From Terriglobia bacterium (lineage in GTDB: Bacteria > Acidobacteriota > Terriglobia > UBA7540), in NCBI GenBank assembly GCA_030042795.1, contig JASHYZ010000097.1, positions 1-6,112 on the forward strand: a stretch of DNA of 6,112 nt, in the 5' to 3' direction. The translations under genes and the position numbers were made by a program. Positions within the stretch are counted from its first letter, which is position 1. Each line of letters starts with the position of its first letter. The notes under the pieces were generated by a model that saw only the letters and a list, made by a program, of their open reading frames with translations, did not search any database and was not told where the DNA came from. Of this stretch, positions 1-4,943 are shown piece by piece.

Positions 1-64
1 AACACCCGTTGAGCGGGTCACGAATGGAACAAGGCTGGCCGATAGCTGCACCTTGCGTCACCAC

Positions 65-205
65 TTAGTGAGGGTTGCAAAATATAATGACAACAGCCTT
101 CGTAGCGGCGCTCGGAGCCCGCCCTGTAAGGGAGCGCCGACAAGACGGCGGTCGCAGACCGCCGCTACAGCAAAGGTCGTCACCCTATTTTGCAATCCTC
201 ATTAA
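65..205. repeat. Palindromic MITE-like element with terminal inverted repeats and internal hairpins
   Basis: The outer arms 65-84 and 186-205 are inverted repeats matching at 18 of 20 positions (core GCAAAATA against TATTTTGC), and the similarity continues weakly inward (TGAC at 88-91 against GTCA at 179-182). Inside, CGGCGCTC at 106-113 pairs with GAGCGCCG at 132-139, and CGGCGGTC at 146-153 pairs perfectly with GACCGCCG at 157-164 around a GCA loop. GTAGCGGCG at 102-110 can instead pair with CGCCGCTAC at 160-168, so two folds compete. AT-rich ends around a GC-rich hairpin core, with no credible protein, fit a short non-autonomous mobile or REP/BIME-like repeat. No clear target-site duplication is visible and no other copy lies in this window. 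Hairpins at the 3' end of malQ could also stop or stabilise its transcript. That it is a dispersed repeat is inference. Confidence 0.7.
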
Positions 206-1785
206 TGCGTTCTGTGTCGTTCCGATGCCGTGGACGCGTCTTGCAAAAGACCTGGCCGGTTCGAGTTCTTCGTCAGCTCACGCAGCCATTGGAATGATTC
301 AGCCGACAGCATCTTTTCCGTGGCGCGCCACTCCCAATTACCTTCGGCATGTCCGGGAACGTTCATTCGAGCCTCGTTCCCCAGCTTCAGCAAGTCCTGC
401 AGCGGAGCGACCGCGAGCGCAGCCACCGAGTTCCAGGCGAGGCCCATCAGCGCCGAGACAGCTTCGCCAGCATCACCCGTTGGTAACTTCACGTACTCCG
501 ACAGTTTCTGACGCTGGTCGGGCGGCAACCCTTCAAACCAGCCGCGGGTAGTGGGGTTGTCATGAGTGCCGGTATACACCGCCGTGTTGGTAACATAGTT
601 CTCGGGCAGATACGGGTTCTCTGCACCGCCGTCGAAAGCAAATTGCAGCACCCGCATCCCCGGCAGGTGGAATTGGTCGCGGAGCGCGTAAACGTCGGGC
701 GTGATCATCCCCAAATCCTCGGCGATGAACGGAAGCGTGCCCAACTCACTTTGCACCACCTGAAGGAAATCGGCGCCCGGACCGGGAACCCACTCACCAA
801 CCCTAGCCGTGGCGGCTCCGGCGGGCACGTGCCAGGCCGCTGCGAAGGCGCGGAAATGATCCAGGCGAATCATGTCCACGTGAGCCAGCAGCGCCCGCAA
901 CCGGGAGATCCACCAACGGTAGCCGGACTGCCGGAGAGCCTCCCAGTTGTAAACGGGATTGCCCCAAAGCTGTCCGTTCTCGGCGAAGTAATCGGGGGGC
1001 ACGCCGGCGACGAAGCGCGGGTGGTGTCGCTCATCCAGGAGAAAGAACTCCGGATGGGCCCACACGTCGCTAGATTCGGACGAAATGAAGAAGGGCAGGT
1101 CGCCCACCAGCCTCACGCCTTTGTTGTGCGCGTGCGCCTTGAGCCTCTCGCCCTGCCGGAAGAGCAGGAACTGGCAGAAGCTTACCCGGCCGATATGGTC
1201 CGTCAGTTCATGCCGGGCGCGGTCGAGCGCCGCAGGGTCGCGCCGGATTAGCTCCGCCGGCCACTCCCGGTAGTGAGCGCCCTCAAACCTGAATCTGACT
1301 GCTCTGAACAGCGCGTAGTCATCCAGCCAATGGGCCTGCTGTTGACGAAAATTCTCGAAGGCGGGCCGGAGATCAGCGCGCGCGCCGGCGCTGAAGTTGG
1401 TCCACGCTTTGTTGAGCAAGGCGTATTTGAACTTGCTGACCGCCTTGTAGTCCACTCTGTGCTGCGAAAACGGAGGGGCCTCGGCGTCGCTCGCCTGCAG
1501 GAGTTCATCTTCAATCAGCCCGTCAGGGCTGATGAGAAGCGGATCCCCAGCGAAGGAAGACAAGGGCAGGTAGGGCGAGTTGCCGTAACCGGTGGGATTA
1601 AGTGGAAGCACTTGCCACCAGCTTTGGCCGGCTTCGTGAAGGCGGTCGATCCACGATAGCGCCGCCGGCCCGAGATCGCCAATTCCGTAAGGCGAAGGCA
1701 ACGACGTAACGTGTAGCAGCAAGCCCGAGGCACGGTATTCCGGCGCGAAGGGGGGAAGAATTGACGTCTTGCTGTGAACGTTCAT
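202..1785 (-). CDS. malQ: 4-alpha-glucanotransferase (amylomaltase, GH77)
   Basis: This 527-residue cytoplasmic enzyme belongs to glycoside hydrolase family 77. It moves 1,4-alpha-glucan segments between maltodextrin chains and releases glucose, in maltodextrin and glycogen metabolism. The family signature is clear along its length: GLLLHVTSLPSPYGIGDLG near residues 21-39, SPYLPLSSFAGDPLLIS at 70-86, the VPPDYF loop at 262-267 followed by GQLWGNP, then the three catalytic acids: Asp309 in RLDHFRAF (nucleophile), Glu356 in IAEDLG (acid/base) and Asp409 in GTHDN (stabiliser). Length is normal for the family. The ATG at 1785 is preceded by a purine-rich GGGGGA at 1795-1800, nine bases upstream. 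The roughly 20 residues after about 506 (KNSNRPGLLQDAS onward) look like an unconserved tail, and the TAA stop (204-202) lies within the terminal repeat of the 65-205 element. It follows the phosphatase gene after 81 bases and may share its transcript. Confidence 0.96.
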   Translation of the reverse strand: MNVHSKTSILPPFAPEYRASGLLLHVTSLPSPYGIGDLGPAALSWIDRLHEAGQSWWQVLPLNPTGYGNSPYLPLSSFAGDPLLISPDGLIEDELLQASDAEAPPFSQHRVDYKAVSKFKYALLNKAWTNFSAGARADLRPAFENFRQQQAHWLDDYALFRAVRFRFEGAHYREWPAELIRRDPAALDRARHELTDHIGRVSFCQFLLFRQGERLKAHAHNKGVRLVGDLPFFISSESSDVWAHPEFFLLDERHHPRFVAGVPPDYFAENGQLWGNPVYNWEALRQSGYRWWISRLRALLAHVDMIRLDHFRAFAAAWHVPAGAATARVGEWVPGPGADFLQVVQSELGTLPFIAEDLGMITPDVYALRDQFHLPGMRVLQFAFDGGAENPYLPENYVTNTAVYTGTHDNPTTRGWFEGLPPDQRQKLSEYVKLPTGDAGEAVSALMGLAWNSVAALAVAPLQDLLKLGNEARMNVPGHAEGNWEWRATEKMLSAESFQWLRELTKNSNRPGLLQDASTASERHRTH

Positions 1786-1866
1786 TGAATTCTTTCCCCC
1801 ACCTGAGCGCGCTGTTCACGCTCGCGTCAGCGTGGGAAGCCGGCTCCGCCTAATCGCCCCAAGGGC

Positions 1867-2463
1867 CTACGTGCACACATGACGAGTGTCATTCCATAGC
1901 CGGATCACGGGCTGCGACGGCTTGTGTTCGTAGCTCAGCGCACTCAGGCTCGCTGTGCTCAGCAGGAAGAACCTGCCCCCAGCCGGCTCAAGCCCGAGCC
2001 AGCGCGCGGCGAAGACACGCAGGAAATGACCACTGGAGAAGAGCAGCACCGTTCCATTCGCGGCGCGTACCCGCGCCAGCACACGGTCAGCACGCGCACC
2101 CACCTGCTCGGGCGACTCGCCGCCCGGGCAGCCATCGCGGAACAGTTGCCAGTCGGGGCGCTCGGCGTGAATCTCTGCGGTCCTCTTGCCCTCATATTGG
2201 CCGTAGTTCCATTCCACCAGATCCCGGTCGACTTCGGCCACGCCCGCGAAACCGGCCAGCTCACACGTGCGTGATGCCCGTTGTGACGGGCTGGTAAACA
2301 CTTTCGCGAAATTCAGGCCGCTCAGCCGCTGCCCGAGCGCGAGTGCATTCCGCTCGCCATGTGGAGTCAGCGGCAGGTCAGTGATCCCGGTATGTTGGCC
2401 GGTCAGGCTCCACACGGTCTCGCCGTGCCGGGCTAGATAAGCGACAGGAAGTCCATTGATCAT
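1867..2463 (-). CDS. Histidine phosphatase superfamily protein (phosphoglycerate mutase-like)
   Basis: With the ATG at 2463 this is a 198-residue cytoplasmic protein of the branch-1 histidine phosphatase superfamily, which removes phosphate from small molecules through a phosphohistidine intermediate. The expected catalytic pocket is present: RHG at residues 12-14 (His13 is the nucleophile), Arg62 in TSPSQRASRT, Glu84 in LVEWNYGQYEG, and the second catalytic histidine His146 in SSGHFLRV. GQHTGITDLPLTPHGE at 22-37 is typical of the GpmB/PhoE/CobC-like group. The open frame extends to a GTG at 2532, but the 23 extra residues do not resemble the family N-terminus, which normally starts just before RHG. 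Neither start has a strong ribosome-binding site. The substrate cannot be read from sequence. The position 81 bases upstream of malQ invites a sugar-phosphate role, which is inference; a phosphoglycerate mutase or cobalamin-pathway phosphatase is also possible. Confidence 0.92.
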   Translation of the reverse strand: MINGLPVAYLARHGETVWSLTGQHTGITDLPLTPHGERNALALGQRLSGLNFAKVFTSPSQRASRTCELAGFAGVAEVDRDLVEWNYGQYEGKRTAEIHAERPDWQLFRDGCPGGESPEQVGARADRVLARVRAANGTVLLFSSGHFLRVFAARWLGLEPAGGRFFLLSTASLSALSYEHKPSQPVIRLWNDTRHVCT

Positions 2464-2540
2464 AGCACCATTCTCGCCGAGACACGGCGCGGCGTCGACC
2501 GGATTCGACACCGGAGAGGCCACTGGATACACAGATACCG

Positions 2541-2546
2541 TTTATA
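2541..2546 (-). promoter_or_regulatory. Possible -10 box (TATAAA) upstream of the phosphatase gene
   Basis: On the minus strand TATAAA lies in an AT-rich patch (about 2539-2556) within otherwise GC-rich DNA. A transcript starting about seven bases downstream would begin near 2534, giving a leader of about 70 bases to the ATG at 2463 and almost none to the GTG at 2532. No recognisable -35 hexamer is found at the usual spacing, so this is a weak call. Confidence 0.2.
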
Positions 2547-2615
2547 ATTTGGATTAGACCTTAGCTAGTGTCCTGTCGAGTTCGGGAGACAGATGGGACC
2601 TTTGCGAAGCCGTTC

Positions 2616-3611
2616 TTACGACCCGCTCAGTCGAGGCACAGAGCGCTTCAGTATTTCCGCGCCAACGGTATATTGCAGCTTTCCAATGGGCGCCATCTGG
2701 TACACGTTCACACGGAAATCCGGATTCACGCCAACCAACAGATACACCTCCCGCTGGGAGCACCCGTACTCTTGCACCAACCAATCCATCAGTTGAACAC
2801 TCGCCCGCAGCACGGCCTCTTCCAGCGGACGCGCAGACGCCAACGAGACAAGGCTCGTCAGTGTTTCGATGCGCACGGAGGGCATTTGACGCCCCTTCAC
2901 GACCTCGCAATGCAGGGTTACGGTGGCTCTGACTTCCATGGCGGTGCCGTAGAACTCGGTATCACCCTGGCACGCATGCACGTCGCCGACGTAGAGCAGG
3001 GCACCCTTGTGATAACAGGGAAGAAGCACGCGACTCCCAGGGCATATGTTCCGGACGTCCATGTTTCCTCCCCAGCTACCTTGGCCCATGACCGAGGTCT
3101 CCACCTCGCGTTCCGGGGCGACCCCGATAGTCCCGACAAAGGGAGATTGCCGGACGCGCAGGTTCAGGGGATGACGAACCACCCTGCCGTTCTCCCAGGT
3201 TGCGGCTTCGTCCATCCTGACCTCGCCGTTTTCGATGCGTCCGATGACGAGGGTCGGCTTGCTCAAATCGCTCCACTTCAGCGAATCCCCGAAGGGCCTG
3301 TGCCCCGGCCGCCAATAAGTGACCGCTTGCGAATCGATCTCCAGGCGTTCGACTTCGACAATCAGCGTGTCACCGAGATCAGCTCCTCGCACGTAAACCG
3401 GTCCCGTCAAGGGGTTGGCTTTTGGAGGCGAATAGTTCAGATACCACGCGTCAAGCAGCCGGGCGGCATCGTCTGCCGAGCGATAGGTTCCGGAAGGCGC
3501 GTCTTCAGTCTCCAGGACGAATGACTCGCCGGGCTCCACCTCCATCAGAGGCGGATGCTGAGAATCAAACGTGTACTTCAAATCTTCAACGCGCCGGTGG
3601 GCTCGTTTCAT
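2616..3611 (-). CDS. Acetamidase/formamidase family protein
   Basis: This 331-residue protein belongs to the FmdA/AmdA family, whose members hydrolyse short amides such as formamide or acetamide to the acid and ammonia, usually in the cytoplasm. Family features in order: a YTFDSQHPPLMEVEPGESFVLET start (13-35), GPVYVRGADLGDTLIVEVERLEI (70-92), SPFVGTIGVAP (156-166), the GGNMD turn (181-185), and the conserved GALLYVGDVHACQGDTEFYGTAMEV (203-227), then a C-terminal region ending near VGVNPDFRVNVYQ. Length fits the family. I chose the ATG at 3611 because GGAGG stands 11 bases upstream and homologues begin at about this point. The frame stays open to a GTG at 3788, but those 59 codons run through a repeat element and look non-coding. 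No nitrogen-regulation genes or amide transporter are adjacent, so the true substrate is unknown; many family members in environmental bacteria are uncharacterised. Confidence 0.92.
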   Translation of the reverse strand: MKRAHRRVEDLKYTFDSQHPPLMEVEPGESFVLETEDAPSGTYRSADDAARLLDAWYLNYSPPKANPLTGPVYVRGADLGDTLIVEVERLEIDSQAVTYWRPGHRPFGDSLKWSDLSKPTLVIGRIENGEVRMDEAATWENGRVVRHPLNLRVRQSPFVGTIGVAPEREVETSVMGQGSWGGNMDVRNICPGSRVLLPCYHKGALLYVGDVHACQGDTEFYGTAMEVRATVTLHCEVVKGRQMPSVRIETLTSLVSLASARPLEEAVLRASVQLMDWLVQEYGCSQREVYLLVGVNPDFRVNVYQMAPIGKLQYTVGAEILKRSVPRLSGS

Positions 3612-3622
3612 CAGGGGTTGAA

Positions 3623-3627
3623 CCTCC
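3623..3627 (-). promoter_or_regulatory. Ribosome-binding site deciding the acetamidase start
   Basis: The minus strand reads GGAGG here, complementary to the 3' end of 16S rRNA, and sits 11 bases before the ATG at 3611-3609. The upstream GTG at 3788 lacks any such motif and lies inside a repeat, so this site is the main reason for placing the start at 3611. Confidence 0.6.
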
Positions 3628-3698
3628 AGTCCATACAGGGACCGCCACGGTGGGGCGGGGAATAACTCGACCCAGTGCGGCTTGGCCGCAACCGAAGT

Positions 3699-3843
3699 GA
3701 GGTTCTCCGTGACCTCTGTGCCAGGAAGCTTCTCAACCTGGCGCGACCTTTGGCCGCACCCAAAAGAAAAGCTCACCACAGAGATCACTGAGTGTCACAG
3801 AGGTTCTCCGTGTTCTCTGTGCCCTCTGTGGTGCGCTTTTCTT
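3699..3843. repeat. CTCTGTG/CACAGAG-type repeat element with a 20-base inverted repeat
   Basis: Two direct copies of a 24-base unit, GAGGTTCTCCGTG-NN-CTCTGTGCC, lie at 3699-3722 and 3800-3823 and differ only at two adjacent bases. Around the second copy, AAGAAAAGCTCACCACAGAG at 3764-3783 and its inverse at 3824-3843 form a 20-base inverted repeat with one mismatch. Inside it CACAGAG (3796-3802) can pair with CTCTGTG (3815-3821). From memory, repeats made of CTCTGTG words ending in CTCTGTGGTG and a T-rich stretch are scattered in intergenic DNA of many environmental bacteria and give spurious peptides such as the VFSVFSVPSVV read here on the plus strand. Function is unknown: the palindrome could fold in RNA as a terminator-like or stability hairpin, or mark a mobile sequence. 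Confidence 0.75.
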
Positions 3844-4036
3844 GCGTGCCGAGAAGTCAATTTCTGAGTCGAAGCCGTCTTGCAAAATCTTCGCGGCCCG
3901 AGAAGAACTTAAGCCCTTGTGCTACAGAACGAGATTCCTCGCTGCAGATTATAGGGCCGCCCTTGGGCTGTGGACTCTCGGAATTGACACGGTTCCAGAA
4001 GGTTTTTCGAAAGTCTACCAAGGGAGCCGGTGTTCA
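3844..4036. other. Intergenic stretch between ctaG and the repeat element
   Basis: No convincing gene is visible here on either strand. It follows the ctaG stop (TAA at 4039-4037) and precedes the repeat element upstream of the acetamidase gene. Nothing resembling a GC-rich hairpin followed by a T-run is present, so termination after ctaG is not explained by an obvious intrinsic terminator. The only notable motif is a perfect TATAAT on the minus strand at 3953-3948. Confidence 0.5.
3948..3953 (-). promoter_or_regulatory. Possible -10 box (TATAAT) for the acetamidase transcript
   Basis: The minus strand carries a perfect TATAAT hexamer in the only intergenic region where a promoter for the acetamidase, phosphatase and malQ genes would be expected. 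No good -35 box is found at 16-18 bases (AGTCCA at the 17-base spacing is a poor match). If real, the transcript would have a leader of over 300 bases that includes the CTCTGTG palindrome. Low confidence. Confidence 0.25.
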
Positions 4037-4936
4037 TTATCGGATGACCTCCGCTTCTGCAGGAAGGTGCTGGCCGGTGTCTGCGCGCAAAACGGGTGGG
4101 GCTTGCCCGGCTGCCCGTGCTCCTGAAGGGGAGAGAATTCGAATGGTGATAATGACAGCCGGAATCAAGTAGACGAACGTTGCGCACATCCACATAAAGG
4201 CGCCAGCGCACTCCTGGTCTTGAAGAGGCGAAATAACGAAGCGCCGGGGCTCGACGAGGTAAGACGAGTAAACCACGCGGTCGCAGAAGGCCAGGAACGC
4301 CGAAAGCACGTCACAGGGCAGCGTCGCACAAAACAAGTAGAGGGGCATGCTCCAGCGAGGCCACTTTGCTACGCTAGGCCAGGGTTGCACCACGGGCCAC
4401 CAGAACAAGAGTCCCGTGGCGAAGAAACACGCGTGCTCCGCGGCATGCCACGCGCGTGACCGCAGCCCCAACTCAAACAACGCGGGAACGTGCCAGGCGA
4501 CCAGGGCACCCATGGCCGCCAGCCAGCAGAACGCCGGGTGAGTGAGGATGTGTCCAAGCCCCTGCGCCGGTGGCCACCGCGAGAGGCGGCCCGAAGCGCC
4601 ACGAACAAAGTTCTGCGGCAACCCGTGCAGGAAAGCGAGTGCCGGCGCTCCGAGCAGAATCAAGGGAGCAGCAACGGTCATCAGCAGAATGTGCTGGACC
4701 ATGTGAAACGTGAGCAAGTCGTGATCAAGCATCGACACGGGGGAGCCCACGGCGATCCAGAGGGAAAACAGTCCACCCACGAACGCGCCCACTCGCCAGG
4801 CAGGGAGCGCCGTGGGTGCGGTCCTTCGGAAGCGAAACCAGCCTGCGAAATAAATCAGTGCCACGGCAACGAGAGCTGACGTCAAGAGAACCGGAGGGGA
4901 CCACGATTCGAGCATAGCTTGCATGGACGAGGGCAT
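4037..4936 (-). CDS. ctaG: CtaG-like cytochrome c oxidase assembly protein (caa3_CtaG family)
   Basis: This 299-residue integral membrane protein matches the caa3_CtaG family, first known from Bacillus subtilis CtaG, needed for making active caa3 oxidase and thought to help copper delivery. About seven membrane helices are visible (roughly 16-34, 49-66, 77-101, 133-155, 167-187, 200-220, 245-268). Conserved His-rich motifs fit the family: LDHDLLTFHMVQH (70-82), APLILLGAP (90-98), AWHVPALFE (148-156), HAAEH (164-168) before FWWP (178-181), and the PLQDQECAGAFMW block (237-249). Length agrees with the Bacillus protein. The start at ATG 4936 is seven bases after the stop of the cytochrome b/c gene, with TAGG of that stop region acting as a weak ribosome site, which suggests translational coupling. 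The frame is open to a TTG at 5017, overlapping the upstream gene, but that extension has no membrane or family character. It is distinct from the Cox11-type proteins also called CtaG. Confidence 0.93.
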   Translation of the reverse strand: MPSSMQAMLESWSPPVLLTSALVAVALIYFAGWFRFRRTAPTALPAWRVGAFVGGLFSLWIAVGSPVSMLDHDLLTFHMVQHILLMTVAAPLILLGAPALAFLHGLPQNFVRGASGRLSRWPPAQGLGHILTHPAFCWLAAMGALVAWHVPALFELGLRSRAWHAAEHACFFATGLLFWWPVVQPWPSVAKWPRWSMPLYLFCATLPCDVLSAFLAFCDRVVYSSYLVEPRRFVISPLQDQECAGAFMWMCATFVYLIPAVIITIRILSPSGARAAGQAPPVLRADTGQHLPAEAEVIR

Positions 4937-4943
4937 GGATAAC

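Noticed and set aside
2..205. Open plus-strand frame from the left edge to TAA at 203-205
   Set aside because: Most of it is the palindromic element, it has no recognisable protein features, and 68 open codons are unremarkable in GC-rich DNA. The end of a convergent gene at the far left cannot be ruled out.
1817..1834. Hairpin CACGCT-N6-AGCGTG between the phosphatase and malQ genes as a terminator
   Set aside because: The six-pair stem is not followed by a T-run on the minus strand, so it does not qualify as an intrinsic terminator.
2464..2532. N-terminal extension of the phosphatase to a GTG at 2532
   Set aside because: The added 23 residues do not match the family, and a possible -10 box lies only nine bases upstream of this GTG, leaving no room for a leader. 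It cannot be fully excluded because the ATG at 2463 also has a weak ribosome site.
2570..2599. Bulged hairpin (GTCCTGTC against GACAGATGGGAC) downstream of the acetamidase stop
   Set aside because: The stem is short and interrupted, with no T-run; it could be chance or a weak structure.
2568..3524. Long open frame on the plus strand opposite the acetamidase gene
   Set aside because: It lies wholly antisense to a gene with clear family motifs, and its translation is rich in His, Arg and Pro with no domain, as expected from a GC-rich shadow frame.
3984..3989. Perfect TTGACA on the plus strand
   Set aside because: There is no -10 box at 16-18 bases and no plus-strand gene downstream.
3792..4172. 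Open frame on the plus strand starting MSQRFSVFSVPSVV
   Set aside because: The beginning is the translation of the CTCTGTG repeat and the end runs antisense into ctaG; such peptides are known artefacts of this repeat type.
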